Shown here: positions 50,915 to 61,706 of the stretch, in pieces
How the letters are laid out: each line of letters begins with the position of its first letter
How positions within the stretch are numbered: position 1 is the first letter of the stretch
Assembly (NCBI RefSeq): GCF_900167155.1
Contig: NZ_FUXU01000008.1
Location: 1 to 64,000, forward strand
Reading direction: 5' to 3'
Source of the DNA: Enterovibrio nigricans DSM 22720
GTDB taxonomy: Bacteria; Pseudomonadota; Gammaproteobacteria; Enterobacterales; Vibrionaceae
DNA: 64,000 bases
Made by a program: the position numbers and the translations under genes
The notes under the pieces: model-generated
What the model was told of the DNA's origin: nothing
Seen by the model: the letters and a program-made list of their open reading frames with translations, nothing else
Database searches by the model: none

Positions 50915-51646
50915 ATGGAATTTATTAATAAAGAAGGTCAGAAAGTACCAAGCGTTACATTCCCAACTCGTCAGGGAGATGCATGGGTTAACGTGACCAC
51001 AGATGAGCTATTTGCCGGTAAAACAGTCGTTGTATTCAGCCTGCCAGGTGCATTTACACCAACGTGCTCATCTACACACCTGCCACGTTACAACGAGCTG
51101 CATTCTGTATTTAAAGAGCACGGCGTTGACGAAATTCTGTGTGTATCTGTAAACGATACGTTCGTAATGAACGCATGGAAAGCAGACCAAGAAGCAGAAA
51201 ACATTACCTTTATCCCAGACGGTAACGCAGAGTTCACTCGCGGTATGGGTATGGCGGTAGCAAAAGATGATTTGGGCTTCGGTCAGCGTTCATGGCGCTA
51301 CAGCATGCTGGTGAAAGACGGCGTGGTAGAAAAAATGTTCATTGAGCCAAACGAGCCAGGTGACCCGTTCAAAGTTTCTGACGCAGATACAATGATGGCT
51401 TACGTAGCACCAGAGCACAAACTGCAAGAATCAATTACGGTATTCAGCAAACCAGGTTGTCCATTTTGTGCGAAAGCAAAACAAACGCTGATCGACAACA
51501 AGCTACAGTTTGAAGAGATTGTACTTGGCCAAGATGCAACCACAGTTAGCCTTCGCGCAGTAAGCGGTCGTGCGACGGTACCTCAAGTGTTCATCGGCGG
51601 TAAGCACATTGGTGGCAGCGACGAGCTTGAAGCTTACTTCGCATAA
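50915..51646 (+). CDS. Peroxiredoxin-glutaredoxin hybrid
   Basis: This is a glutathione-dependent peroxidase with its own glutaredoxin domain. The 243-residue product has a Prx5-type domain (1-165) with peroxidatic C51 in [17 protein letters not shown] glutaredoxin domain (about 172-243) carries the CPFC active site (C182, C185) and [17 protein letters not shown] 50915 follows AAGGGGTATTACC. Hybrids of this kind are known from Haemophilus and vibrios. Divergent placement from oxyR with an operator between them indicates peroxide induction. Confidence 0.95.
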   Translation: MEFINKEGQKVPSVTFPTRQGDAWVNVTTDELFAGKTVVVFSLPGAFTPTCSSTHLPRYNELHSVFKEHGVDEILCVSVNDTFVMNAWKADQEAENITFIPDGNAEFTRGMGMAVAKDDLGFGQRSWRYSMLVKDGVVEKMFIEPNEPGDPFKVSDADTMMAYVAPEHKLQESITVFSKPGCPFCAKAKQTLIDNKLQFEEIVLGQDATTVSLRAVSGRATVPQVFIGGKHIGGSDELEAYFA

Positions 51647-51741
51647 TCACCGATAGGGCAGCGCAAGCTGCCCTAATCATTTAAGCAGCTAAATTGCCTT
51701 TTTTCGCGCCTTCTGGAATGAGTGTTATCTGGAGAAGAACA

Positions 51742-53193
51742 ATGAAAACCTTGAACGTTGATGTAGCCGTTATCGGCGGTGGTACCGCAGGTCTAGGTGC
51801 CTATCGCGCAGCAAAAGCCCATGCAGACAATGTCGTGATAGTCGAAGGTGGTCCTTACGGCACAACCTGTGCCCGTGTTGGCTGTATGCCATCAAAGCTG
51901 TTAATCGCCGCAGCAGAAGCGGTTCATCACATTGAAAAAGCCCCCGGCTTTGGTATTTACCCTCAAGGCGACATCAAGATCAACGGTCAAGAAGTCATGG
52001 ACCGCGTAAAACGCGAGCGTGACCGTTTCGTTGGCTTCGTTTTGGAAGGCGTAGAAGAAATCCCTGCAGAAGACAAAATCGCGGGATACGCAAAATTCAT
52101 TGATAACAACACGCTAATGGTCGATGACCACACACGCATTGAAGCCAAACGCATTGTTATCGCAACGGGTTCTCGTCCAGCATGGCCAGCGCCTTGGAAT
52201 GATTTGGGTGATCGACTGATCATCAATGATGACGTTTTCGAGTGGGACGACCTCCCCGAGTCTGTTGCCGTTTTCGGCCCTGGTGTTATTGGCCTTGAAC
52301 TCGGCCAGTCTTTGCATCGCCTAGGTGTGAAAGTGAAACTGTTTGGTGTTGGTGGTCAAGTTGGCCCGCTCACCGACCCTACTGTCATGGCCTACGCCGA
52401 CAAAGCGTTCAATGAAGAGTTCTATCTGGACGCTGACGCGAAAGTAGAAGAGATGGTGCGTGAAGGCGATAAAGTCCATATCCGCTATCTCGATAAGCAA
52501 GGTGAAACCCAGCGTATCGCGGTTGATTATGTACTGGCCGCAACCGGCCGTCGTCCAAACGTCGATAAACTGGATATCGAAAACACAGGTATGGAATTGG
52601 ACGCCCGCGGCGTACCAACGGCTGACCCGTACACAATGCAAACATCCGTCGCGTCAATTTTCATCGCCGGAGATGCAAGCAACCAGCTTCCGTTATTACA
52701 CGAAGCCGCCGATCAAGGCCGAATTGCGGGTGACAACGCAGGTCGCTTCCCAGATATTCGTGCAGGTCTTCGCCGCAGCAAAATTTCTGCTGTGTTCTCT
52801 GATCCACAAATCGCAATGGTGGGCGAAACCTACAAAGAAATCACGGCACGTCTGGGTACCTGCGGTTGTTTTGAAACGGGCGCAGTGTCATTTGAAAACC
52901 AAGGTCGCTCACGTGTGATGCTACGTAACAAAGGTGTTCTGCACGTATACGGCGAGCAAGGTACTGGCCGCTTCCTTGGCGCAGAAATGATGGGACCAAA
53001 CGCAGAGCACTTGGCGCACCTGCTGGCTTGGGCGCACCAAAACCAGATGACGATTTCACAGATGCTGGACATGCCGTTCTACCATCCGGTTATCGAAGAA
53101 GGCGTTCGTACTGCGTTACGTGACCTGAATGCAAAACTGCACCTCGGTCCTGAAATGATTAAACACTGTCTGGATTGTGGACCAGGCTGTTGA
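51742..53193 (+). CDS. Dihydrolipoamide dehydrogenase-like flavoprotein
   Basis: This pyridine nucleotide-disulfide oxidoreductase has 483 residues. The FAD motif is VIGGGTAGLGAY (10-21), the redox pair is C43/C48 in GTTCARVGCMPSKLL, the second FAD motif is in FIAGDA, and the C-terminal HPVIEEG holds the catalytic His/Glu. No E2 or E3-partner genes are nearby, so it is not the 2-oxoacid dehydrogenase Lpd. The tail ends HCLDCGPGC, three extra cysteines. ATG 51742 has a GGAGAAG site. It follows Prx-Grx by 95 bases and may supply electrons to it. Confidence 0.85.
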   Translation: MKTLNVDVAVIGGGTAGLGAYRAAKAHADNVVIVEGGPYGTTCARVGCMPSKLLIAAAEAVHHIEKAPGFGIYPQGDIKINGQEVMDRVKRERDRFVGFVLEGVEEIPAEDKIAGYAKFIDNNTLMVDDHTRIEAKRIVIATGSRPAWPAPWNDLGDRLIINDDVFEWDDLPESVAVFGPGVIGLELGQSLHRLGVKVKLFGVGGQVGPLTDPTVMAYADKAFNEEFYLDADAKVEEMVREGDKVHIRYLDKQGETQRIAVDYVLAATGRRPNVDKLDIENTGMELDARGVPTADPYTMQTSVASIFIAGDASNQLPLLHEAADQGRIAGDNAGRFPDIRAGLRRSKISAVFSDPQIAMVGETYKEITARLGTCGCFETGAVSFENQGRSRVMLRNKGVLHVYGEQGTGRFLGAEMMGPNAEHLAHLLAWAHQNQMTISQMLDMPFYHPVIEEGVRTALRDLNAKLHLGPEMIKHCLDCGPGC

Positions 53194-53240
53194 ACCCATA
53201 ATTAATTTCCACAAAAAGTTAATCCCCTTAACTCTTGCAC

Positions 53241-53270
53241 TTTGCCCTCCTTTACGGAGGGCCTTTTTCT
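53241..53270 (+). terminator. Rho-independent terminator after the flavoprotein gene
   Basis: Stem GCCCTCC/GGAGGGC (53244-53250 with 53256-53262), loop TTTAC, is followed by CTTTTTCTTT. Confidence 0.92.
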
Positions 53271-53311
53271 TTGTAGGCTCGCAGAGTCACTCGATAACTG
53301 GCTGAGAAACA

Positions 53312-53584
53312 ATGAGCTGCCGTTTTTGCAAAGATGCCTCCCTTTCCCTTCGCGCCAAGCTTGGCCGTTGTAAGCGCTGTATGGTTCAGCTTGCCGTCAT
53401 GAATGCCATCCTTTGGCCACTTTGGTTTGTCGGATTCAGTGACACGCCTAAGTCTATCGAGTCCATCTCCTTGCTCTTTGCCGCCGGTGCCAGTGCGCTC
53501 TTGCTATCTCTCCATCTCGTGCTTATGCCGTTTAAAAAGCCCTTACCTGAGACGAAAAAAAACCGACCAGAGGTCGGTTCTTAG
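53312..53584 (+). CDS. DUF3624 family membrane protein
   Basis: This is a small protein of unknown function typical of Vibrionaceae. The 90-residue product has an N-terminal CxxC pair (CRFCKD) and a second (RCKRCMVQL), suggesting a zinc ribbon. Two membrane segments follow (about 27-44 and 53-71) before a basic tail. Its last codons are formed by the hairpin that terminates the convergent argH transcript. Confidence 0.8.
   Translation: MSCRFCKDASLSLRAKLGRCKRCMVQLAVMNAILWPLWFVGFSDTPKSIESISLLFAAGASALLLSLHLVLMPFKKPLPETKKNRPEVGS
53551..53580 (-). terminator. argH terminator embedded in the DUF3624 3' end
   Basis: Stem AACCGACC/GGTCGGTT (53561-53568 with 53572-53579) has a 3-base loop. On the leftward strand it is followed by an eight-T run, so it ends the argCBGH transcript. 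The same bases encode the last residues of the convergent DUF3624 protein. Confidence 0.85.
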
Positions 53585-53615
53585 CAATATCGAGAGTCTT
53601 TTATGTGGCTTGTCT

Positions 53616-55493
53616 TTACGCCACGTTTACCTTGGCAATCAACCTGTCCTGATCAAACGTGAACTCCAAGGCCACCTCGTCACATGCGTGGAGGCGCGGA
53701 CAACGTTCACAATCTTTCATGACCTTTTCAGGCAACAATGACTTCGATGTTGGAATAAAGCCTCGCTGCATAAAAAACTCTGGCACACGGGTCAGCACAA
53801 ACACTTTCTTAATCGCCATGTTCTGCGCTTTTTTCAGCAAGTGCTCTACGATAGCGCTTCCCTGACCTTGCCCCTGCCAGCCAGCTTCCACACCCAGTGA
53901 GCGCACTTCGGCCAAACCGGAGTCATACACGTATAGCGAGGCACAACCTGTGACCTCACCTTGGTGCTCAGCCACCGCAAACGAGCCAATATCACGTACT
54001 AGTTCATTGCGCTCACGCGGCAGGTTTTCACCAAGACCTGCCCAGTACACCACCATGCCTTCAATGGCATCGAGATCCGTCAAGCGAGCACCACGCACTT
54101 TCACTCTCGGCGAGTAGCGTTTCTCTAAACGCTTCTCCGCCTGACTGATCGCATACTCCACCTGATTCGGTGCCACGCCGCCAAGGGCACAGCGTTTCTC
54201 AAGACAAGACTCAATGGTCAGGATTGGATACACGTCTTCATCTATCACGGAAGAGAATTGCTTCATCTCTTCCAAAGACATCTCTTCGAGTGCACAGCCT
54301 TTTTCTATCGCGGCAACAACCGCAACACCGACGATATGGTGCGCTTCACGGAACGGAATGCCCTTAGCGACAAGGTAATCAGCAAGTTCGGTGGCATTCG
54401 AATAGCCTTGCATCGCCGCTTCCAACGTACGTGCTTTGTTGATTTTGATGCCATCAAAACAAAGTGCGGCCATTTCGATACAGTCAAACCAAGTATCCAG
54501 CGCATCAAACAAGCCTTCTTTGTCTTCCTGCATGTCCTTGTTGTATGCAAGCGGAAGCGCTTTAACTGTCATCATCATCGCAGACATGGCACCGTAAACA
54601 CGGCCTGTTTTTCCACGGATAAGCTCCAGCGCATCTGGATTTTTCTTTTGTGGCATCAACGAAGAACCAGATGTCACCGTATCGGCTAGCTCAACAAAGC
54701 CCGACTCGCCTGAGTTGTAGAAAATCAGATCTTCTGCCATCCGAGACAAGTGAAGCATGGACACCGAGGCAACTGACATCAGCTCCATCACATGGTCACG
54801 GTCAGACACCGAGTCCAAGCTGTTACGGGTTGCGCGACGGAAGCCCAAGCTATGCGCCAGTGCTTCACGATCTATCGGGTATGCCGTCCCCGCCAAGGCA
54901 CCCGAACCCAATGGGCAAGTGTCTAGACGGTTCAGTGCATCATTCAAACGTGAGTAATCACGCTCGAACATTTCAACGTAGGCCAGACACCAGTGTGCAA
55001 ACGTCACGGGCTGGGCGCGTTGCAGGTGGGTGTATCCTGGCAGTACCGTGGTTTGGTTTTCTGCCGCCACCTGAACCATTTGGTTTTGCAGCTTATCGAG
55101 AGCAAGGAGAAGTTGTTGGCCTTGCTGACGACACCATAGTTTGAGGTCAGTCGCGACCTGATCGTTACGCGAACGGCCCGTGTGCAGCTTTTTACCTAAA
55201 TCGCCCACTTTGGCGATCAGTTGCTGCTCCACCCAGCTATGAATATCTTCAGCATCGGAGCGCAGGATCTGCTCTGGATCTTCCATCACAGCCAGCTTGA
55301 TTTCATTAAGCGCGAGCTCCAAACGTTGCTGCTCTAGCTCCGTCAGGACACTCACAGAACGCAAGGCTTTTGACCACGCAATCGAGCCCACGATATCCTG
55401 CTCTGCGAGGCGATAGTCGAAACGCAGCGAATCATTAAACTGCTTGAAACGTGTATCAGCTGCCTGACTAAACCTTCCGCCCCATAACGCCAT
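53616..55493 (-). CDS. argH: Argininosuccinate lyase fused to N-acetylglutamate synthase-like GNAT, ArgH(A)
   Basis: The 625-residue product joins a complete argininosuccinate lyase (1 to about 460) to a GNAT acetyltransferase (about 470-625). The lyase part starts [11 protein letters not shown] and has [14 protein letters not shown] and signature [12 protein letters not shown]. The GNAT part has [25 protein letters not shown], the acetyl-CoA loop. Such ArgH(A) fusions are known from Moritella, Alteromonas and vibrios, where the GNAT part makes N-acetylglutamate, the first arginine precursor. One gene thus covers the first and last steps. It ends the argCBGH operon. Confidence 0.95.
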   Translation of the reverse strand: MALWGGRFSQAADTRFKQFNDSLRFDYRLAEQDIVGSIAWSKALRSVSVLTELEQQRLELALNEIKLAVMEDPEQILRSDAEDIHSWVEQQLIAKVGDLGKKLHTGRSRNDQVATDLKLWCRQQGQQLLLALDKLQNQMVQVAAENQTTVLPGYTHLQRAQPVTFAHWCLAYVEMFERDYSRLNDALNRLDTCPLGSGALAGTAYPIDREALAHSLGFRRATRNSLDSVSDRDHVMELMSVASVSMLHLSRMAEDLIFYNSGESGFVELADTVTSGSSLMPQKKNPDALELIRGKTGRVYGAMSAMMMTVKALPLAYNKDMQEDKEGLFDALDTWFDCIEMAALCFDGIKINKARTLEAAMQGYSNATELADYLVAKGIPFREAHHIVGVAVVAAIEKGCALEEMSLEEMKQFSSVIDEDVYPILTIESCLEKRCALGGVAPNQVEYAISQAEKRLEKRYSPRVKVRGARLTDLDAIEGMVVYWAGLGENLPRERNELVRDIGSFAVAEHQGEVTGCASLYVYDSGLAEVRSLGVEAGWQGQGQGSAIVEHLLKKAQNMAIKKVFVLTRVPEFFMQRGFIPTSKSLLPEKVMKDCERCPRLHACDEVALEFTFDQDRLIAKVNVA

Positions 55494-55533
55494 ATGTACT
55501 TCTCCTTAAAACCCTATTGCTTCCAGCTGCTGT

Positions 55534-56745
55534 CTATTTTTGTTTTTTCTCGTTCAGCGCGCGAATACGGCTCGACAGCGAGTAAAGACGGATGAAGCCA
55601 CCAGCATGGCTTTGGTCATACACTTCATCTTCACCGAATGTCGCAAACTCTTCCGAGTATAGGCTGTTGAGTGAACGCTTTTGCACTACTGTAGCGTGTC
55701 CTTTGTACAGTTTCACTACCACTTCACCCGTTACAGCCTCTGCGATTGTGTCCGCAGCCGCAAGAATCGACTTACACAGTGGTGTAAACCAACGACCGTC
55801 GTAAATCAGGTGAGACGCTTTCAAACCCAACTCTTCACGGAATTCAAAGCAATCTTTGTCCAGCACCAGTTGCTCAACACCACGCAACGCTTCCATGATA
55901 ATCGTGCCCCCTGGCGTTTCATAGCAGCCACGCGACTTCATGCCCACCAGACGGTTTTCGACGATATCAATACGGCCTACACCATGACGTGCACCTTTCT
56001 CGTTCAGCGTCGTCAGCACTTGATACGGACTCATAGCCTCGCCATCAACCGCGACCACTTCGCCTTTCTCAACCAGCAAAGAGACGGTTTCTGATTGATC
56101 TGGTGCTTGCTCCGGATCAACGGTCCACATCCAACACAGCTCATTGGGTGCATTCCACGTATCTTCCAGCACGCCACCTTCGGTAGAAATGTGCCATGCG
56201 TTTGCATCACGGCTATAGATTTTCTCAAGGCTTGCAGTACATGGGATGTTACGTTCTGCCAGGTAGTCCAGCAGGGCTTCTCGTGAACGAAGGTCCCACT
56301 CACGCCAAGGTGCAATCACTTTCAGTTGCGGTGCCAGTGCGGCGAAGGCACTTTCAAAACGCACTTGGTCGTTTCCTTTACCCGTACAACCGTGGCACAG
56401 TGCATCTGCGCCCACTTCCAGCGCACATTCCACCTGTGCTTTGGCGATAATTGGGCGTGCCATCGAGGTACCGAGAAGGTACTTGCCTTCGTATACAGCG
56501 CCAGTTTTCAAGCTTGGGTAGATATAATCCGCCACCAGCTCGTCTTTCAAGTCGGCGATGTAACACGCCGATGCACCCGAAGCGATTGCCTTTTCTTCGA
56601 TGCCAACAAGTTCTTTTTCGCCTTGGCCCACATCTGCGACGAACGCCACCACTTCACAGTCATAGTTTTCTTTCAACCATGGAATGATCGCCGACGTATC
56701 GAGACCGCCAGAATATGCAAGTACTACCTTTTTGATATCGCTCAT
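55534..56745 (-). CDS. argG: Argininosuccinate synthase
   Basis: ArgG condenses citrulline and aspartate with ATP. The 403-residue product has the N-type ATP motif AYSGGLDTS (residues 9-17), [15 protein letters not shown], and [23 protein letters not shown]. Lengths and motifs are standard. It lies between argB and argH (40 and 61 bases away), in the order C-B-G-H found in vibrios. Confidence 0.97.
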   Translation of the reverse strand: MSDIKKVVLAYSGGLDTSAIIPWLKENYDCEVVAFVADVGQGEKELVGIEEKAIASGASACYIADLKDELVADYIYPSLKTGAVYEGKYLLGTSMARPIIAKAQVECALEVGADALCHGCTGKGNDQVRFESAFAALAPQLKVIAPWREWDLRSREALLDYLAERNIPCTASLEKIYSRDANAWHISTEGGVLEDTWNAPNELCWMWTVDPEQAPDQSETVSLLVEKGEVVAVDGEAMSPYQVLTTLNEKGARHGVGRIDIVENRLVGMKSRGCYETPGGTIIMEALRGVEQLVLDKDCFEFREELGLKASHLIYDGRWFTPLCKSILAAADTIAEAVTGEVVVKLYKGHATVVQKRSLNSLYSEEFATFGEDEVYDQSHAGGFIRLYSLSSRIRALNEKKQK

Positions 56746-56806
56746 GTCACTACTCCTTGTTCACCGCTCTGACGGTCAGTACAGGCGGTAACGATTAAAA
56801 ATTCGG

Positions 56807-57586
56807 TTATACGGTAAAACGGGTGCCGATGTTGCCGCCATTGAAAAGCTCGGACAGCTTTTCAGGATAACGCCACGTCGCCACTTCAATCGGTCTTCCT
56901 AAGGCTTTCGCCGCATCAAACGCCGCATTCACTTTGACAATCATGCCATCGGTGATCACGCCGCTTTCAATCAATTCATTCGCAAGCTTTTCATCCAACG
57001 TTGGCATCAACTTACCTTTGCCATTTAAGACGCCACTCACGTCCGACAGTAGAACCAGTTCGGCATCTAATGCTGCTGCTACTGCCACCGCTGCTTGGTC
57101 CGCATTTACGTTCATCAGCTCACCGTCTTCGTCGATTCCAATTGAGCTAATGATAGGCACCGCACCTGTCGACAAGATGGCTTGCAACACCGCAGAGCTA
57201 CCTGGAGACGCTTTACCTACGTTGCCAAGTTCTGGGTCAAATTGCTCAATCTTACACAGACCACCATCAGCAAGGCTCAGACCAACCGCGTTGATGCCAC
57301 TTTTAATCGCTTCACCTTGCAGCAACTTGTTCGCCGTACCGGCTAATGCACCCGCAACCACATTGATTTGGTCTTTTGGCGTGACACGCAAGCCCTGTTT
57401 TTTCTCGACCTTCAAGTTCAACGCTTTCATCAAGTCGTCAACCAGATAACCACCACCATGGACTATCACTAACTCTCGATGCGCGGAGTCTTTATATTCA
57501 CTCATCGCACTGAATAGCTTTTCTAACGTTTCTGTGCAGGACAGGGCTGCACCACCCAACTTGACGACTAAAGGACGTAAACTCAT
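56807..57586 (-). CDS. argB: Acetylglutamate kinase
   Basis: ArgB phosphorylates N-acetylglutamate. The 259-residue product starts [15 protein letters not shown] and has [14 protein letters not shown] and [37 protein letters not shown] 57586 has an AGGAG site and is 10 bases after the argC stop; a longer in-frame reading to 57604 is unlikely. No N-terminal extension typical of arginine-inhibited ArgB is present. Confidence 0.96.
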   Translation of the reverse strand: MSLRPLVVKLGGAALSCTETLEKLFSAMSEYKDSAHRELVIVHGGGYLVDDLMKALNLKVEKKQGLRVTPKDQINVVAGALAGTANKLLQGEAIKSGINAVGLSLADGGLCKIEQFDPELGNVGKASPGSSAVLQAILSTGAVPIISSIGIDEDGELMNVNADQAAVAVAAALDAELVLLSDVSGVLNGKGKLMPTLDEKLANELIESGVITDGMIVKVNAAFDAAKALGRPIEVATWRYPEKLSELFNGGNIGTRFTV

Positions 57587-57596
57587 GAATGCACTC

Positions 57597-58604
57597 CTAC
57601 ACAATGGCCGTTAAAACAGGAAAACCGAAACGGATGTTCACGCACTGCATGGCTTGGCTAGCAGCGCCTTTAAGCAGGTTATCAATAGCAGAGGTTAAGA
57701 TGATGTGCTGGCCGCTTACAGACCAGCCAATGTCGCAAAAGCCCGTGTTTTGCACCGATTGCAACTTGGCACTTTGGCCCGCACCCAGTGGACGAACGAA
57801 AGGCTTATCCTGGTATGCGCTTGTTAGCGCGTTCGTGATTTGATCTACGCTCACCCCATCCGCCAGTTTGGCCGTGATGGTGGCAAGAATGCCGCGTTTG
57901 AAATTGCCAAGGTGCGGAGTGAAAATCACATCGCAGCCTAAATGTGCTGCAATCTCAGGTTGGTGGCGGTGGTTGAAGATACCGTAGGCATGAAGGCTGA
58001 CCTCACAGAAACTGTTTGTCATTGATGCTTTGCGACCCGCACCAGAAGCGCCACTCACGGCATTAATCACGGGCCATTGATTCACATCCAACAGGCCGCT
58101 ATCGATCAGAGGTTTAAGTGCCAGTTGTGACGCGGTTGGGTAGCAACCTGGCACAGCCACTAAGTCCGCTGTCGCAATCGCAGCTTCATTCCACTCAGCA
58201 AGGCCGTAAACCGCTTTTTCCAGCCAATCGCCATATTGATGTTCAAAACCGTAGTAATCGGTGTAGAAGCTGTCGGACTGAACACGAAAAGCACCAGACA
58301 GGTCAAAGACTTTACAGCCTTCAGCTAAAAACGTCGGTGCAATGTCATGGCTTACTTCATGGGCGGTCGCTAGAAAAACCACGTCCGCAGACTTCGCGAC
58401 AGCAGCAATATCTTTAAGCGGTTGAAGCGGGAGGTCGACCAGCCCTTTCAAGGTGCCATGAAGATCACTGATAGGTGTGTTGGCATCTGTGCTGCTCTCA
58501 GACACAAACAAACCGCTCAATACAAGCTCAGGATGGAGGTGGACCATTTTGGTCAGCTCGGCACCGGTATAACCACTGGCACCGACAATCACTGTCTTTA
58601 GCAT
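57597..58604 (-). CDS. argC: N-acetyl-gamma-glutamyl-phosphate reductase
   Basis: ArgC reduces N-acetylglutamyl phosphate to the semialdehyde with NADPH. The 335-residue product has [13 protein letters not shown] at the N-terminus, the catalytic cysteine in [12 protein letters not shown], and HRHQPEI with the active-site His. It is the first gene of argCBGH. Its start is overlapped by the end of a 65-codon leader reading frame, and a promoter with ArgR-like half-sites lies about 200 bases upstream. Confidence 0.97.
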   Translation of the reverse strand: MLKTVIVGASGYTGAELTKMVHLHPELVLSGLFVSESSTDANTPISDLHGTLKGLVDLPLQPLKDIAAVAKSADVVFLATAHEVSHDIAPTFLAEGCKVFDLSGAFRVQSDSFYTDYYGFEHQYGDWLEKAVYGLAEWNEAAIATADLVAVPGCYPTASQLALKPLIDSGLLDVNQWPVINAVSGASGAGRKASMTNSFCEVSLHAYGIFNHRHQPEIAAHLGCDVIFTPHLGNFKRGILATITAKLADGVSVDQITNALTSAYQDKPFVRPLGAGQSAKLQSVQNTGFCDIGWSVSGQHIILTSAIDNLLKGAASQAMQCVNIRFGFPVLTAIV

Positions 58605-58795
58605 GAAAAATCCGTTTTTTGTTCAATGATGAATGATGATGCATTCAGCTTGCTCAGCTGTGAGAGGGGCACGATATACCCAACGCTAATGATTAACGTC
58701 GGCGTCGTCGCTGAAGAAGGGGTGTTGAAAACTTGTCCATCTTGATATCGTACCTGCTCTTTGCTTCCATGAGCTATTTTTAGTTGTTTATTCAT
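58598..58795 (-). CDS. Possible leader ORF overlapping argC start
   Basis: A 65-codon frame starts at ATG 58795, about 13 bases after the predicted argC transcription start, and ends at TAA 58598-58600, just inside argC. The product ([16 protein letters not shown]...) resembles nothing I recognise, and no ribosome binding site precedes it. The start/stop overlap would suit translational coupling to argC, but a chance frame is equally possible. Confidence 0.25.
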   Translation of the reverse strand: MNKQLKIAHGSKEQVRYQDGQVFNTPSSATTPTLIISVGYIVPLSQLSKLNASSFIIEQKTDFSC

Positions 58796-58815
58796 ATAAA
58801 ATGAATTTATATGTG
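58781..58815. promoter_or_regulatory. Candidate double ArgR box
   Basis: Half-sites ATTCA (58790-58794) and TGAAT (58802-58806) are exactly 7 bases apart, the distance between inner arms of two ArgR boxes spaced by 3 bases. The outer arms are weak. The site sits just downstream of the predicted argC start point, where repressor binding would block transcription. Confidence 0.5.
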
Positions 58816-58816
58816 T

Positions 58817-58845
58817 TTTTTAACGTTATAAATGACTAATGTCAA
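58817..58845 (-). promoter_or_regulatory. argCBGH promoter
   Basis: Leftward, perfect -35 TTGACA (58840-58845), 17 bases, then -10 TAAAAA (58817-58822). The predicted start is near 58808, giving a leader of about 200 bases before argC. Confidence 0.6.
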
Positions 58846-58913
58846 TAACAAAGGCAAAATAAACCGACGCAACACGGTACCTTTAAAAAAGGACATAGAT
58901 AACGCGATACATT

Positions 58914-59061
58914 GTAATTTTGTTACATCCCGCTCTACACCTGAGCTATCAAGGGATGCGAGCGAAATTACAAAACTATATGTACAAGGATGATTGACCA
59001 ATGGGGCAGTAATTGGCTAGATTGAGCCGTTAAGATTGCAATTTGGATGTAACAAAGTTAC
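58914..59061. repeat. Inverted repeat pair of GTAAC/GTTAC dyads upstream of ppc
   Basis: GTAATTTTGTTACATCC (58914-58930) and GGATGTAACAAAGTTAC (59045-59061) are inverted copies matching at 16 of 17 positions, 114 bases apart. Each contains a dyad; the second is the perfect GTAACAAAGTTAC. The proximal copy ends 14 bases before the ppc ATG, suggesting an operator pair for an unidentified regulator. Confidence 0.55.
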
Positions 59062-59075
59062 GAAACGGACGCATT

Positions 59076-61706
59076 ATGAATGACAAGTACGACGCTCTGA
59101 AGAGTAATGTCAGTATGCTAGGTCACTTACTGGGTAACACAATTAAAGATGCCCATGGTGACGAATTACTAGCGAAAGTGGAAGAGATCCGTAAGCTCTC
59201 TAAATCTGCTTCTGCAGGCAATAAAGACGATCATGAGAAACTGATCGATGTTCTGCAAAACCTGCCAAATGACCAGATGTTACCGGTTGCGCGTGCATTC
59301 AGTCAGTTTTTGAACCTGACGAATATCGCCGAACAATACCATTCTGTTTCTCGCCACTGCGAAGAGTCTGTGTGTAGCCCTGACTCGATAGACGATTTGT
59401 TTATGCGTCTGAAAGGCAACGATGTTTCGCCAACAGACACGGATAAAGCCGTAAACGATCTGAAAATTGAGCTTGTTTTAACCGCGCACCCAACAGAGAT
59501 AGCGCGTCGTACCACCATTCATAAACTCGTTCAAATCAACAAATGCCTGTCAAAGCTGGAGCTTGGTGATCTGTCTTCAAGCGAACGAAGCAAGGCTGAA
59601 CTTCGCCTTGAGCAACTTATCGCCCAGGCATGGCATTCAGACGTTATCCGCCAACAACGCCCTAGCCCATTAGATGAAGCCAAATGGGGATATGCGGTTA
59701 TCGAAAACAGCTTATGGCAAGCCGTTCCCGAATTCCTGCGCCAATTTGATCAAAAGTTGAACCATCATTTAGGTCGAGGCCTGCCGATTGAAGCGGCTCC
59801 GATTCAGATTTCAAGCTGGATGGGTGGCGACCGTGACGGTAACCCATTCGTCACGTCTGACGTTACACGCGAAGTGTTATTGCTTTCTCGCTGGAAAGCC
59901 GCCGATCTTTACCTTGGCGATCTGCAAGAGCTTATCAGTGAGCTTTCAATGACGCGCTGTAACGACGTTGTACGCGCCATGGCTGGTGATGAACACGAAC
60001 CTTACCGTGCGATTTTAAAATCACTGCGTAAAACACTGAACAACACGTTGGATTACCTCGATGCAAAAATCAAAGGCCAGCGTGCAGATAACAAAGATAT
60101 TCTGACCCATGCAGACCAACTCTGGACACCGCTACATGCGTGTTACCAATCTCTGCATGAGTGTGGCATGGGCATCATCGCAGATGGCTTGCTGCTCGAT
60201 ACCCTGCGACGCATTCGCACCTTCGGCGTGAACCTCATTAAACTGGATATCCGTCAGGAGAGCACTCGCCACGCAAATGTACTTTCAGAGGTCACTCGTA
60301 CTCTGGGCATGGGCGATTACGGTCAGTGGAGTGAGCAGGACAAGCAAGCGTTCCTTATTCGCGAACTGAGTTCAAAGCGTCCGTTGTTGCCACGTGACTG
60401 GGAACCCTCTGATGAGGTTCAGGAAGTACTAGAGACTTGCCGCATTGTGGCAGAACAGCCGCGCGAGGCGCTGGGCGCCTATGTCATCTCGATGGCACGC
60501 ACAGCCTCTGACGTTCTGGCTGTCCACCTGCTTCTTAAAGAAGCGGGCTGCCCGTTCCGCATGGACGTTTGCCCACTGTTCGAAACACTTGATGATTTGA
60601 ACAACGCAGAAGCCGTGATCCGCCAATTGTTGAACATCGACTGGTACCGTGGCTTCATTCAAAACTTCCAGATGGTCATGATTGGTTACTCTGACTCAGC
60701 CAAAGATGCTGGTGTTATGGCAGCAGGCTGGGCACAATATCAAGCAATGGAATCACTGGTTAGCCTATGTGAAGAGCAAGGCGTTGATCTGGTGCTGTTC
60801 CATGGCCGTGGTGGTTCAATTGGTCGCGGTGGTGCACCTGCACATGCGGCATTGCTTTCTCAGCCGCCTCGCAGCCTGAAAGGTGGCCTGCGCGTGACAG
60901 AGCAAGGTGAGATGATCCGCTTTAAGCTGGGCTTGCCGGATGTTGCTATCAATAGCCTCAACCTTTACGCAAGTGCGATTTTGGAAGCGAACCTGCTACC
61001 GCCACCAGAGCCAAAACAAGAATGGCGCGATCTGATGGAAACGCTGAGCGAGGTTTCTTGCGAAGCCTACCGCGACATTGTACGTGGCAACAAAGACTTC
61101 GTACCGTACTTCCGTTCAGCCACCCCGGAGTTGGAGTTGGGTAAACTGCCGCTGGGTTCTCGTCCATCGAAGCGAAACCCGAATGGCGGCGTAGAAAGCC
61201 TACGCGCTATCCCATGGATTTTCGCCTGGAGCCAAAACCGCTTGCTGTTGCCAGCGTGGCTGGGTGCCGGACAGGCAATCCAATTCTCCATTGATCACGG
61301 TCACCTGAAGCAATTGGAAGAGATGTGCCGTGAATGGCCATTCTTCTCTACCCGTCTGGGCATGCTTGAGATGGTTTACATCAAATCCAATGCTTCAATT
61401 TCCAAATACTATGACGAACAACTCGTTGCGGAAGAATTGTGGCCGCTGGGTGAACAGCTTCGCACACGTCTGGCACAGGATATCAAAGCGGTACTGATGG
61501 TCGAAAACAGCGATCACCTAATGGAGCAAAACCCGTGGGGTGCGGAAGCGATTCGCCTGCGTAATATCTATGTTGAGCCTCTCAACATGCTGCAAGCTGA
61601 GCTACTCCACCGTACTCGTGCATCAGCCGAAGAGCACACCCCTCTCGACGACGCGCTGATGGTAACCATCGCGGGTATTGCGGCAGGTATGCGCAACACC
61701 GGATAA
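59076..61706 (+). CDS. ppc: Phosphoenolpyruvate carboxylase
   Basis: Ppc carboxylates PEP to oxaloacetate to refill the TCA cycle. The 876-residue product has [12 protein letters not shown] with the catalytic histidine, [14 protein letters not shown], the [12 protein letters not shown] loop and the C-terminal RNTG. ATG 59076 gives the family start [20 protein letters not shown]; a TTG at 59043 is upstream in frame. It is divergent from argC and is followed by a terminator. Confidence 0.97.
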   Translation: MNDKYDALKSNVSMLGHLLGNTIKDAHGDELLAKVEEIRKLSKSASAGNKDDHEKLIDVLQNLPNDQMLPVARAFSQFLNLTNIAEQYHSVSRHCEESVCSPDSIDDLFMRLKGNDVSPTDTDKAVNDLKIELVLTAHPTEIARRTTIHKLVQINKCLSKLELGDLSSSERSKAELRLEQLIAQAWHSDVIRQQRPSPLDEAKWGYAVIENSLWQAVPEFLRQFDQKLNHHLGRGLPIEAAPIQISSWMGGDRDGNPFVTSDVTREVLLLSRWKAADLYLGDLQELISELSMTRCNDVVRAMAGDEHEPYRAILKSLRKTLNNTLDYLDAKIKGQRADNKDILTHADQLWTPLHACYQSLHECGMGIIADGLLLDTLRRIRTFGVNLIKLDIRQESTRHANVLSEVTRTLGMGDYGQWSEQDKQAFLIRELSSKRPLLPRDWEPSDEVQEVLETCRIVAEQPREALGAYVISMARTASDVLAVHLLLKEAGCPFRMDVCPLFETLDDLNNAEAVIRQLLNIDWYRGFIQNFQMVMIGYSDSAKDAGVMAAGWAQYQAMESLVSLCEEQGVDLVLFHGRGGSIGRGGAPAHAALLSQPPRSLKGGLRVTEQGEMIRFKLGLPDVAINSLNLYASAILEANLLPPPEPKQEWRDLMETLSEVSCEAYRDIVRGNKDFVPYFRSATPELELGKLPLGSRPSKRNPNGGVESLRAIPWIFAWSQNRLLLPAWLGAGQAIQFSIDHGHLKQLEEMCREWPFFSTRLGMLEMVYIKSNASISKYYDEQLVAEELWPLGEQLRTRLAQDIKAVLMVENSDHLMEQNPWGAEAIRLRNIYVEPLNMLQAELLHRTRASAEEHTPLDDALMVTIAGIAAGMRNTG

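Larger units (their letters stand above)
58605..59075. other. 471-base divergent region between argC and ppc
   Basis: It holds the argC promoter and ArgR-like site (58781-58845), the leader frame, and two GTAAC/GTTAC dyads (58914-58930, 59045-59061). No argE gene or recognisable remnant is present, although vibrios commonly carry argE here. Confidence 0.7.

Noticed and set aside
51742-53193. Assignment as the E3 subunit of pyruvate dehydrogenase
   Set aside because: No E1 or E2 genes are nearby, the gene is next to Prx-Grx, and its C-terminus differs from Lpd.
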